From positions 243,728,430 through 243,792,429 of the forward strand of contig CM070874.1 in assembly GCA_036365515.1 (NCBI GenBank): a stretch of DNA of 64,000 bases, read 5' to 3'. Within the stretch, counting starts at the first letter, position 1. Each line of letters starts with the position of its first letter. Below, piece after piece: positions 1-10,689 of the stretch. The notes below the pieces were generated by a model. That model saw only the letters and a list, made by a program, of their open reading frames with translations, had not been told where the DNA came from and ran no database searches. The DNA comes from Torymus aiolomorphi. Taxonomy: Eukaryota; Arthropoda; Insecta; Hymenoptera; Torymidae. A program made the translations under genes and the position numbers.

Positions 1-699
1 CAGAAACTACGCTCCGCAAGCCCGCGAGGGGGCGAAAAGATATCGCGACGACCATCAGATGCGAGTCCGTCTTAACGGCGGTAAATTTAAATGAGCGCGA
101 ACAACTGCTATAAGTTTCAAATTAAAATATTTTATTTTTGTCAAAAATCCCATAAATTATATTATTTATTGTCTTTATATTAATGGTTAAAATATTATTT
201 ATGGATTTTTTAAAGTATATATAGGTATTTAAAGAGAATTTTTAATACGCTAGGAACAGAGAAATGAAAAAAAATTAATAGAAATCAATATACGATTATA
301 TAAATATATATACAAGGGGAAAAATGTAATTTGAACAAAAAATAAATGGAAAGCTTAATTGGTGTTGTGTGTATATTCTCAAAACAAAAATAGATTATGT
401 TTTAAAACAAATTGGGACATATTCTACAAGCGTTTTTCTACTGAACTATGTAAAAAAAAGTAACGATTTTTCAGTATTTTAAATGCGTCTGACCTCGTTA
501 AAATTGCTAACATTTGTGGCTTTCAAAAAATTTCCATCAGGTAATTCTACATCTAGGGGTTTTTTAAATTTACATATTCAATAAAAAATTTAAAATCTTT
601 TATAATATAATCCAAACAACCACTGTCTAACAACCACTATATTTCATTAGAATGTTCACAATTTTCACTGCACTTTCTCACTACGAAATTGAACACTTG
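1..699. other. AT-rich sequence without a recognisable gene
   Basis: No ORF, RNA gene or repeat structure was recognised here. The first 90 bases are more GC-rich than the remainder, which is strongly AT-rich with short poly-A and poly-T runs. Confidence 0.6.
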
Positions 700-1485
700 T
701 GTTGCCTAAGCCTCTGCAATACATGAGTCGTTGTTCCCCTGGTTTCCTAGATATTCGCATCTTAATTGACTTGGTTGGAAACCTCTTCCACGACCACGAC
801 CTCTGTTGTAGCTTCGCTGGTGTCCTCGCTGACTTCTTTCTTGATCGTTATTATCTTCTCGGCTGTTCTTGTTTGGCTCTGCGTGCCAACAATCCTTTTT
901 TAAATGTCCTGTTTTTCCGCATTTGAAACATTATCCTCTTGTTCGTGTTGTGAAAGTACTGACATTGCTTTTTCTTTCATTCTTATTTCTGTTCATCTCC
1001 TTTTCTTTGATTTTAGATTTAACATAATCCACTGTTCTTTGTTCTTCGAGTATTACATCTATGAAGTCACCAATATAACTGTAGTTTGGTGGCAGGCCTT
1101 TTATGAGATATCTCATTTTTTTGGATTCATCTATCTTGCCTCCTGCTGCTTTGAATTCGTTTACTGTTTCTTCAAAATCTATAAAAAATTCTTCTGCCGC
1201 ATCATAGTTTTTTAACTTGATTTCATCTATTTTAGCTCTACATAAAATTTGTAATGCTGTAGATTGAGTAGAGTACATTTTGGTGAATTTATTCATCATT
1301 TGACTTACTTATCTGATATTGTGCTGATTAAAAACGTTCTATCTTTTGGGTCTTTTTTTTGTTCTAACTGCAGGATCTTTGCACTCTTTATATTCTAATA
1401 ATGTAATTAATCTAATCTTCCAGCTTTAGAAACTACCATCCAAAATAGGCATTACAATGTCTTCAACTTTTGCTTGACTAGCCAT
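700..1485 (-). pseudogene. Ty1/copia-type gag remnant with zinc knuckle
   Basis: Read on the minus strand from the ATG at 1485, the translation begins MASQAKVEDIVMPILDG, is broken near 1440-1300, and continues as an ORF (1299-931) rich in charged helices with the phrase LIKGLPPNYSYI. This is the pattern of copia gag (UBN2/Retrotran_gag_2) domains. After one in-frame stop at about 931, a CCHC zinc knuckle follows in the same frame at 930-889 (CFKCGKTGHLKKDC, spacing C-x2-C-x4-H-x4-C), then a basic R/G/Q-rich tail. In intact elements Gag coats the RNA inside cytoplasmic virus-like particles. No protease, integrase or reverse transcriptase is visible downstream (below 700), and no LTR pair was found, so this is a truncated relic. 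The domain call rests on motif recognition. Confidence 0.7.
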
Positions 1486-1542
1486 TTCTATTTCTTTTAC
1501 ACTAAACTTATATTCTTATAAACTTCAGTTTTTAACCTTTAC

Positions 1543-1669
1543 AGGACCGGGATTTGAGCTGCTCTATCCCCCATAGAAAACCCATGAAAAAGGTATCTCA
1601 TATCATGGATTCATCATGGGTAAAGTGTCGAACATGGGTTGAGCCAGTATACTGGCTTCCCGGTCCTCT
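1543..1669. repeat. Inverted repeat upstream of the copia gag remnant
   Basis: The arms AGGACCGGGA (about 1543-1552) and TCCCGGTCCT (about 1660-1669) are perfect 10-bp reverse complements. Just inside the right arm is the 14-bp palindrome GCCAGTATACTGGC. The block lies directly 5' of the gag remnant on the minus strand, so it may be leader sequence of that retroelement. The role is unknown. Confidence 0.45.
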
Positions 1670-2289
1670 AAAATAATAATTTTGTTAAGTTCTTTCAAAA
1701 ACACTTGTCGACTCAAATTTCTTATTTTATTATTAAAGACAACGGCTCTGGATTCTGATTCGTGTGCTTTCACTCACGTTTTCTCGTCTCTCATATTGTC
1801 GTGTGTATAACCTATAAATTTGCCACGTGCTCTATAGTAGCACTCTACCACGTGCTTCACTTGCCGACATGAATCGATTAACATTGCACTTTTCTTTTAA
1901 TTATTTTTCAAATATCTTTTTATTATTCAGTACCTGACGACTTTTCCTTCGTCTTTGACCGTATATATTTTTAATTTGAATTGTTCTAGACTGATTGGTT
2001 TTCCCTCTGAAACTTTGTCACTCGGCAACAAAAAAAAGGGATTGGAGCTTCATGCTTAGCGAGCATTTAAATTTTTTCTTCTCAACTTTTAATTTTTCTT
2101 CAATGCACTTTTATTACATTGTTCAATTGTAACTTTGCGATTAACTTTTATTAATAACCATTGATTTCCACGTGTCTTTTCTAACCTCACTTTTTGCTTA
2201 TTACCTCATCTTATATACTTCCTCTAGAGTAGATATATCGACGTCCCGTACGAAGAAAATCAAAACTCCGGCCGTTACGAAAACAAGCA

Positions 2290-2480
2290 CAACTTGATGC
2301 GTTCAGACTAAAAAAACTCAGCTCGCGCCACATTAAGAAAAAAAACACTACTCGCGAAGCTGGGACGAAAGAAAGCACTACTCGTGGAACTCAGATGAAA
2401 AAAAGCACAACTCGCGGAACTCGGACAGAAAAAAAGCAGAACTCACGCTCGGACGAAGAGTATCACGACTCACGGAGCTC
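2290..2480. repeat. Minisatellite of about 30 bp
   Basis: Five or six imperfect tandem copies of a unit resembling CTCGCGGAACTCGGACGAAA followed by an A-rich stretch ending in GCAC. A detached copy followed by the same downstream flank (CTTCGATAAATACTTACGAAG versus a near match) lies at about 2936-3005, so the block was also duplicated as a whole. Short ORFs across it are a by-product of the repeat. Confidence 0.6.
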
Positions 2481-4225
2481 AGGCGAAAAAATATACAGCT
2501 TCGATAAATACTTACGAAGACTAGCACTATTGTTGCATTCTTATAAATATTACAGTTTTTCATGTCATATCATGCATGACAGAGACTTGGAATATCATTT
2601 TAATTAATTAATATCGATTTTTGTCACTTTGTGCATGTTCAACTACTGCAGGGTATAAGTAAAATTTATAGAGGCGAAGTACGTATGGATATCTTGTGAG
2701 ACTAAAGATTTTGTGCATTGTTTTATTTAAAATACTCAAATATTTATTTTAAACAAAAGATTACTACTTCTTTTTTTATACAAAATGTTTATAACTTTGT
2801 ATAAATATATTAGTTATAATTAAGATTTATTTTTTTCACTTGAATACACTTACGTTTAGTTGACTATTTATACGTTGATTTCAATACTTTCTTTTGTTTA
2901 ATTATTGAGTAGAGTGATTTTTGGAGAGATAAATTTTCACAACTCGCTGTGCTCGGACGAAAAAAAGCACAGCTTCATAAGTATTTACGAAGGCTAGCAC
3001 TATTTATTGCGTTAATTTTATTCATTATTGCACTTTAATAAGAAAGCGATTGAATGAAACTTTGGAAATATAGGTTTAGATTTGCTTACAGTACGCTGTA
3101 TAAAAATTTTAAATAATGCCTTAAAAACTGCATCAAATATTTAATAAGGGCTTCAAAGGAACATGAAGTATTCTCAAGTTTGTTACTCTCCTCATGAGGG
3201 CATTAAACTAGTATAACCATATGGATCGTCTAATATTGTTATGGTGATATTATAAGTGTAATGTCCTGACGAGGGGAGTAACAAAACTCCCGAAACTTTA
3301 GCTAAAATAAAGTAGCGTATCAAATATATAGTTCCTCTGATGTCCAATTTTTGAATTTCCAATTTTGTTTTCACGTTCTCATATGCATAACAGGACTTAA
3401 AAGAAATTTTTGAAAAAATGTACGATGAAATTCGGTCACTTCACTCCTTAGACTGAACACGAATTTTCCCAGAGAAGTCAAAAGGAACAAAGTTTTTACG
3501 TCGCAAATGTTGTATTTATTTCAACTCAATATTAAAGTTTGAAAAAAATATTTATTTAAAACATGATTTGAATCTATTATATTACAAAATAGTTTATCCG
3601 TGGTAGAAAATAGACGAACTTCATTGGTCAACATGTTTATCAAATAGAGGAAATTTTACTCAAGGTTAATGTATAAATTTAATAAAAATTACCTAAAACT
3701 GATTATGCATTAAAAGTACCTATGTCATAACATGTTCGCGTGTAACAGTATACTAGCAACAGATACCTCGCTCGCTAACGCTCGCTCCGTTGTATTTTGA
3801 TGATGATCATATTGCACATATATAAATTTTAAATAAGTACATTTCATAGAGACAATCTATAGGTTTTGAATTTTTAATTAGATATAATTTGACACCTTTA
3901 AAATATTGTAAATTTATATTATAAAACTTATTAAAGGGTCAGACATTTTCAATTGTAAATAAAAAGAAACAAAAAAAAAATTGAAAAAATGTAGAATATG
4001 ACTACTGATGTTTTAAAAGAAGAATGTCAAAAAGATGCATTGTATAAAAAGAAAGCCTATGAATTATCGCAAACTTAATTAAAACAACTTGCTATTATAA
4101 TAAAAATATTATAATGAAGATGATGAAATAAAAAATGCAATAAATATATAAAAAAATGCAATAAATATCAAAGCACTAAAATAAAACAAAATTCTTTTAA
4201 ATAAAAACGAAAAAAATTTAGCAGA
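2481..4225. other. AT-rich sequence, no gene recognised
   Basis: Apart from the detached minisatellite copy near 2936-3005, nothing was recognised. A short GC-rich patch with CTCGCTCGCTAACGCTCGCT lies at about 3766-3788. Small ORFs (for example 3192-3374 minus) show no domain. Confidence 0.5.
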
Positions 4226-4428
4226 GATAAATCAAATATTGTCGGTAGAAGAGCGACGATGTAATTCAATGAAAATTTGATTAATGAAAATTATTTAGAG
4301 TCCATGACTGATATTTGTAAACGTTGTAATAATAAACATTTTGCTTTACAACAAAAACAAAGAATTATCTAATTGTTGTCATCAAAGAAAAGTAGAATTG
4401 CCGGAAAACCCTTCTTAATCAAATCAAT
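4226..4428 (+). pseudogene. Possible fragment of a Helitron-type N-terminal cysteine region
   Basis: Translation gives ESMTDICKRCNNKHFALQQK, then after a stop and frameshift CCHQRKVELPENPS. The spacing of Cys pairs followed by a G/R-K-V-x-L-P phrase resembles the zinc-binding stretch ahead of Helitron helicase-like domains. Only about 60 codons are visible, they are out of frame, and no Rep or helicase motif follows. It could equally be a chance match. Confidence 0.22.
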
Positions 4429-4984
4429 GAAAACTATTAGCTATAGGAGTAGCACTAGCATTCCACGAATATCTGATTACATAATAATGCTTTAGCATTT
4501 GCAAGTTTTGGTGCTAAATTTAATCAAATAATCAAAGTAATCAGAATCTGTGGATAAATATAATCCTCCCACGATGCCTTTGACCTGATATTTCTATAAA
4601 AGTGATAAAACCAAACTATATCTGTATAATACATAATCGCAAATACAGTAGGTAACGTGAAACAAAAGAGACAGAGAGACAAAGGACAAAGAGAAAGAGT
4701 GATATATTTACATAAAAAGAAAGAATCTAAAAATATAAATATTGGAAAAATGTTTATTTTACCATGAAATTTCATTGGAAGTTCTAGGTATTTAAAATTT
4801 GTTAGGGAAAACTGGAGAACCGGAAGTGTATCAGCTTAATATAATAAAAGATTATATAACAGAGATTTGATCAAATATGAAAAAGCAGTATTCAAATCGC
4901 TTTTCCAAAACCGAAATCAAAAACCCAAATGGGGGCAGTCCTTATAAGCTACATTTAAAAGTATATTTCAAACGTCGCCGATAG

Positions 4985-5062
4985 TGTACTGGTGCGCTCG
5001 TTGGACTAGTATGCTAAAAATCTGAGTTCGATTCCTGAGGCCGGCACTAATATTTTTTTTTT
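4985..5062 (+). repeat. tRNA-like sequence (possible tRNA-derived SINE head)
   Basis: A Pol III B-box-like sequence (GAGTTCGATTCC) follows, about 45 nt downstream, an A-box-like TAGTGTACTGG. A T-rich run follows at about 5050-5062. The acceptor ends do not pair, so this is not a functional tRNA. It is probably a tRNA-derived SINE head or tRNA pseudogene; no SINE tail or target duplication was identified. Confidence 0.4.
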
Positions 5063-5365
5063 TTATCTAACTGAACTTTAAATAAGATTTCACAAATATG
5101 ATGTATAATTTACAAGTTTTTAAATTATACCATATCAAAAATTAAACTAATCATTTTATTAAAGTAGGAAATACTTTGTAAATGAAATATTTTAATTATA
5201 CATTTTAAAAAATTCATAGTAGTATTAAAAACAAAAGAAAAGTATGTTAATAAGATTTCATAAATAATAGTACATTATGTAACAAGGGAGAAAAGTCGCT
5301 CTTGATTCCCGCGGGTGGGTTCACTGCCCGAGGGAATCATCGACTTTTCTCCCGAGTTACATATA

Positions 5366-5672
5366 GTACTTTGTTCCCATCTCAACTGTGGCCACTTTTT
5401 TATTTGGAAAGTGGGACCGACGAAAATATGGGGAGTGTTTGTTAACATGGGCGGCAGCCGGCAAAAAGAGGGAAACATGACCATATTTCCCTCTTTTTGC
5501 AGGAAATATGGCCAAATTTCCCTTTTTTGCGGGAAATATGGTATATTTCTCTCTTTTGCGGGAAATATCGTCATATTTCCCGCAAACGTTAAATTTGTTA
5601 AAAGAGGGAAACAAATCTAACTTTTGTCCCGCTTTTCAGGGAAAAAAGTGGCTATATTTGTTGAGATGGGTA
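5366..5672. mobile_element. Small MITE-like element with about 30-bp inverted ends and internal 31-bp repeats
   Basis: The left end (CCCATCTCAACTGTGGCCAC near 5374) is mirrored at the right end (near 5643-5672), including GTGGC and GAGATGGGTA. Between the arms are about four tandem copies of a unit of about 31 bp with the core GCGGGAAATATGGTCATATTTCCC in variant forms (5470-5590). Each core is itself close to palindromic. There is no transposase, so it would be non-autonomous if it is a transposon. The family is not recognised. Confidence 0.5.
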
Positions 5673-6183
5673 TAAAAGAATTATGTGTCTATGTATGAGA
5701 AACAATGATATTTGAGTTTGAAGGCGATTATGTGTTAACTTCGAAAGAATATACTATCATGCATGTAAAGTAGGTAAGTAAATTAAATGTTGCTGATATA
5801 TAATATTTCAAATATTACTAGGTAAACTACGATGAAAATACGTAGTCGATACGATGCACAGTCGTCCCAAAACGATGAAAATGGAAAAAATTCGTGCTTG
5901 ACGAGGGAATAAGATATAAATACTTTAAAACTGTCGGAAGAGCTTCTCAATAGTATTGTTCCTTAAGCAGATACCGCTTTTCAAAACCTGTCTCGATTTT
6001 TACGGGAACCATTAAGTTGAGTAATTGGAATTATAGTTTTTCGCGTAAATTGGGAAATTCGGAATGCAAACCAAAGCTCTCCTGCACTGTTCTGTACACT
6101 TTTCTGCTCTTTTTTGTACACTTTGCTGCACATTTTTGTACACTTTCATGTACTTTTTTGTACACAAACACATACAAAAAGTA

Positions 6184-7477
6184 CGAGGGTCATTTGACAA
6201 GTGCCTAGCCTCACCGCCAGATGGTGCCACTATCGCACCGGAAATACACTACAGTGCAGTATCTTCCTGTAAACGGTTACAGACGAAATTTCAGCCGGAT
6301 CGGAGTTGTAGTTTATTTTTGAGAGCGTGTGAAAGCAAATGTGTCCGTTGATTTTTGAAAAAATGGAGAAAGAACAATATCGGTCGGTGATTCGATTCTT
6401 GTTTTTGGAAGGGAAATCGCGCAGTGAAATTAAAGAACGCTTGGATGCAGTGTATGGGGATGCTTCTCCTTCGATGGCGACCGTTAAATTTTGGTATAAC
6501 GAGTTTCAACGTGGTCGTACGTCGGTTTTTGATGATCCACGCCCAGCTGCTCCGAAAACAGCCACTACGGAGGAGAACGTGACAAAAATACACGATATCG
6601 TTTTGTCAGACCGCCGATTAAAGGTGCACGAGATAGCTGCGATAGTAGGCATCTCAGAAGAACGCGTGTGGCATATCCTACACGAGATTTTAGGCATGAG
6701 GAAGCTGTCAGCAAGGTGGGTGCCGCGTTTGCTGACTGCAGACAACAAGCGCATCCGTGTGACCAGTTCAGAGCAGTGTTTGGAGCTGTTTAATCGCAAT
6801 CCAAAAGAGTTTTTGCGTCGTTACGTGACCGTTGACGAAACATGGATTCACTACTACACTCCAGAGACCAAGGAGCAGTCAAAACAGTGGACCTTACCCG
6901 GTGAACCTGCTCGGAAGAAGGCGAAGACGGTCCCGTCGGCCGGAAAGGTGATGGCCACTGTTTTCTGGGATTCTCAAGGTGTGATTTTTATTGACTATCT
7001 GGAGAAGGGCAAAACGGTCACAGGACAGTACTACGCCGAACTATTGAGCCGATTTGACGCCGTGTTAGAAGAAAAACGGCCCCATTTGTCTAAAAAGAAA
7101 GTGCTTTTCCACCACGATAATGTACCGGCTCACACTTCTGCACTCGCCACGGCTAAATTGGTCGAATTACGCTACGAACTGCTGCCCCATCCACCGTATT
7201 CTCCAGATTTGGCTCCGTGCGACTTTTTTTTGTTTCCGAACCTAAAAAATTCGCTCGCCGGGAAGAGATTCCACTCCAATAACGAAATAATCGCCGCCAC
7301 GGAGGCCTATTTTGCAAATCAAGAGAAAACATTTTTTTCAACGGGGTTAACAAAATTGGAACACCGCTGGACCAAGTGTATTCAACTAAAAGGAGACTAC
7401 ATTGAAAAATAAATTTTATTTTTTGTAAAATTTTGGTGTTTTCATTTGTAGGCTAGGTACTTATCAAATGACCCTCG
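6184..7477 (+). mobile_element. Mariner transposon copy 1, apparently complete
   Basis: Imperfect TIRs of about 28 bp (CGAGGGTCATTTGACAAGTG and its near complement) are flanked by the TA duplications 6182-6183 and 7478-7479. The element is 1.29 kb, the usual mariner size, and encloses one intact transposase gene. It sits between the arms of the 5859-7893 element. A near-identical copy lies at 28419-29712. Confidence 0.93.
6363..7412 (+). CDS. Mariner transposase, D,D34D, intact
   Basis: This is a nuclear cut-and-paste transposase that binds the TIRs and inserts at TA. The 349-aa product from the ATG at 6363 (MEKEQYRSVI) matches the family's usual length; an in-frame ATG eight codons upstream is less likely. 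The N-terminal half holds two helix-turn-helix-type regions (FLFLEGKSRSEIKERL; LKVHEIAAIVGISEERVWHIL), then the WVPRLL linker. The catalytic triad is Asp158 (VDETWIHYY), Asp252 (HHDNVPAH) and Asp287 (YSPDLAPCD), with exactly 34 residues between the second and third. Compared with copy 2 it differs at about ten residues, including NVPAH for the more usual NAPAH. There is no stop or frameshift, so activity is plausible but unproven. The subfamily is not assigned. Confidence 0.94.
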   Translation: MEKEQYRSVIRFLFLEGKSRSEIKERLDAVYGDASPSMATVKFWYNEFQRGRTSVFDDPRPAAPKTATTEENVTKIHDIVLSDRRLKVHEIAAIVGISEERVWHILHEILGMRKLSARWVPRLLTADNKRIRVTSSEQCLELFNRNPKEFLRRYVTVDETWIHYYTPETKEQSKQWTLPGEPARKKAKTVPSAGKVMATVFWDSQGVIFIDYLEKGKTVTGQYYAELLSRFDAVLEEKRPHLSKKKVLFHHDNVPAHTSALATAKLVELRYELLPHPPYSPDLAPCDFFLFPNLKNSLAGKRFHSNNEIIAATEAYFANQEKTFFSTGLTKLEHRWTKCIQLKGDYIEK

Positions 7478-8019
7478 TAGTTCATTATAATTTTTTAACC
7501 AATTTAATCAGAAATTACAAATGAAAAATTCCTGATAAAATTCATTAAAAAATTGTGATGTACTACTTTTTGTATGTATTTGTGTATAAAAACGTGCAAA
7601 AAGGAGTAAAGAAATGTGCAAGAATGTATACAAAAAAGAACAGAAAAGTGTGCAGAACAGTGCAAAAAAGATTTGGCTTGCATTCCGAATTTCCCAATTT
7701 ACGTGAACAACGATAATTCCAATTATTCAACTTTATGGCTCCCGCAAAAATCGGAACAGGTTTTGACGAAAAAAGCGGTATCTGGCTTAATGAAATAGTA
7801 TTGAGAAGCTTTTCCAACAGTTTTTAAGTTACTTATATTTTATTCCCAAGTCAAGTACGAATTTTTTCCATTTTCATCGTTTTGGGACCACTGTACGACG
7901 CTAGCTCGAGGTGCCGAACTCAGAAGAATCAAAGTAATGCAGCAGCAGTGTAAAATTTTTAAAATAAATACCCTTTACTGAACCACTTAAACTTTACTTA
8001 ACAAAAAATCCCACATCAA

Positions 8020-8235
8020 CTTAATATTTGTCACGGAGAACCTGAGAAGCGGAGAACCGGAGAAACGGAAGTGTATGAGCTTAATATAATAAAAGAAAGA
8101 TTGTTGCTACAAAAATTTGTCACGGAGAACCGGAGAATCGGGGAACTGGAAGTGTATCAGTTTAATATAATAAAAGATTGTTGCTAGAAACATTTGTCAC
8201 GGAGAATCGGAGAACCGGAAGTATATCAGCTTAAG
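8020..8235. repeat. Three tandem copies of an approximately 80-bp repeat
   Basis: Units start with TGTCACGGAGAA and contain CCGGAAGTGTATCAGCTTAA then TATAATAAAAGATTGTTGCT, at about 8030, 8118 and 8197. A solitary partial copy lies at about 4805-4870. No coding content. Confidence 0.65.
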
Positions 8236-10480
8236 GCCATGTGATACTCAACAAAATTCGCTATAGGGCTCAGACGGTAAAAAGGTAGTAGCCAAGTTTT
8301 TGTATTAAATAGTAGATGGCGCTACGAATGTGATTCGTCTGCGAGCATAACATCCGGTTCAGACAAATGCTCACAGATGGCGTACATACTTACACCATGA
8401 AAAATATTTTCTTATATTCATTATTTACTAAAAAATAAATTAAATACTTATCTTTGTTAGCTATATATTTCTTATCGTTTCATTATTACTTAGTTTTTAT
8501 CATGAACCAATAATCGAAAGTATACTTTTTAATTTTCCTTTTTTTGGAGGTTAAGACTAATCCGGTTAATTGTTTACGTATAATTTGGAAAGCTTGCAAA
8601 TTTACTTGGAGGTTGGAATTAATAACTGCTTCCCATATTTAACCATTTTTATTGTAAGTTTTTAGGTTATGTAAATAAATGAAATTGATGAAAATAATTT
8701 TGAAATTATAATTACATATCCTTAACTTAGCATGAAAATTTATTTATAATAGATCATGCCTTCAAATTATGTATCATATACTACCGAAAATATGGCGTAT
8801 ACACATCATGAATGAAACAAAATATCCATGTCAGTTTTATTATACAAGTAGTATTTTGTTACTAATGTTACTTGTTTATTTCTTGTATTTACAATTTTTT
8901 AATTTATTATTTTCTTGTTTCGTCATATAATTGTTATACTAAATCATAAGTATATGAACAGCTTAAAAGTTATTATAAATATAAGTACAAAACCTGATTG
9001 TCGGTATGTAACTGACTAATATTATTTGTCGAATTTTTAAAATTTGTTATCCATTTACGATATTATTTCCTTCCTTATACAATTTATGATTACATTGAAA
9101 AGTTTAACTATATTATGCATTATATTATAAAAATATAAGCATAATTTTAAGAATTACATTTAGGATAATTTTTGTAGTGTCTAAAAGTACAAAGTAAAAT
9201 TCAAAAATGCACGTACTAAACTGCACTTTTCGATTCCAAGCATATGCTATTCTTTTCAGAATTTGTATATGTATTGTTCTATAAATATGTTGTTTTTTTT
9301 TACTCAACTTGTTAGTTTTAGAATACGTATTTATATTACGTATGATAAAAGACCAATTTTGAAAAATGCATTTAGCATGTTACCATTTTTAGTATATAAA
9401 AATATTAAGTTAAATAAACTACAATACATGCACTAACTACATAATTGTATATATACTACTGTACAGTATAATTACTATACTCTATACATTTATGTTGCAG
9501 TATAACGAAACTACATTTGATAGTAGATTTTGTAAATTGCTACTGTATTTTTTTCGGAGAATAATTAACATTTACAAGGTCAGACATTTATTTTTGGCAT
9601 TATACACTCGATCAGAAAGTGAATCTCATGATGCATAATAAAAATATATGTATCCTGTAGATAGAGTAATAGAGTAATATACTTTACATACATGTAAAAT
9701 ATTGCAATAAATGTTTGTACTAAATTAAGTAAGCAACAACAGGGCAGACACTAACTAAATAATCACATGTTACTGCTTATTATTATTCATTATAAAAATA
9801 CATGCAAATTTGTCAAAGAATACTAAGATTGCAAGTTGTAGTCGTGAACTATACTTGTTAATCATATAACATAATGATATGCATCGAAATATTTAGTAGC
9901 ATTTACAATGTTATTTTCTCGTTAAATTGATGTTTATATTTGGCTCTGAGGTGATTTTCAATAATCAACACTCGAGTATAATGTTATTTTATATTAGTTT
10001 CTTTTTTCATTTTAATTTTATTTCCTCTTTTTAATTTTGTTTTCTTTTTCGTTTCTTTATTCATTTCATTATTTTTTCCTTTTTAATTTTGGTTTTCTTT
10101 TGCGTTTTTTTTTCTTTTTGATTTTAAATTTTTTTTCAATGTTTTCCTAGTACTTTGAAGTACTAAATGATGTTAAGGACAACACAAGTTCTAACTACGT
10201 AATTACGTATAACAAAACTACACACATATACGCCTAAATATTCATCACAGCTACATGTATCACGCATTATTTTACCTTATCATACAAAGTTATTAAAACT
10301 ATTCTAAATTGTATTTTGAAAAATAAGTAATCAGCAGTATTAAATAAAATCAAGCAAAGCTATAACTACTACATTTTATTGCATATGTACATGAATAACA
10401 TGAAAAATAATACATTAATAATATTTTATTATTACTTTGTTGATTTCATTAATATTTCAATAATAGTAGGGAGAAAGTAC
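8236..10480. other. AT-rich non-coding sequence
   Basis: No gene or RNA gene was recognised in about 2.2 kb. Two ATGGCG motifs in TAGATGGCGCTACG (about 8325) and CAGATGGCGTAC (about 8375) resemble the core of arthropod CTCF sites, but this is only a pattern match. A pyrimidine-rich patch lies at 9998-10140. Confidence 0.5.
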
Positions 10481-10689
10481 CCAAGTGTGCGAGCGTGAAA
10501 ACATTCCCGTACGCTCAGCTACTTTTTTACACGCTCTATCAGCTTGCGGGTATGTGACATTTTGCGAATGCAAATGTGTATATGAAATAAAACTTTTCGC
10601 ACAATAATGGGGAAATGGCCATGCAGCACTTGGATTATAAAGCTGTACTTCACAAACTTAATGCGAAACTATATTGAAAGTAATCTCAA

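Larger units (their letters stand above)
5859..7893. mobile_element. Long-TIR element interrupted by mariner 1
   Basis: The left arm 5859-6180 is mirrored by 7566-7893. The terminal sequence is CAGTCGTCCCAAAACGATG on the left and CAGTGGTCCCAAAACGATG on the right when reverse complemented. The right end abuts TA; the left end abuts CA, possibly a decayed TA. Inside each arm are short repeats of the type TTTTGTACACTTT. Removing the mariner leaves only about 85 bp of unique centre (7480-7565), so the host element is a non-coding foldback or MITE, possibly Tc1/mariner-related by its CAGTGGTCCC-like end. Translations across the arms are not genes. Confidence 0.65.

Noticed and set aside
904..1215. 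Plus-strand ORF with Phe/Cys-rich translation
   Set aside because: It is the antisense shadow of the minus-strand copia gag, which has a recognisable zinc knuckle.
5275..5620. Three overlapping ORFs with repeated FPAK/FPSF phrases
   Set aside because: They are translations of the 31-bp repeats inside a MITE.
8236..10480. Minus-strand ORF at 9125-9307 and other short ORFs as genes
   Set aside because: Short, no domain, AT-rich composition expected to give chance ORFs.
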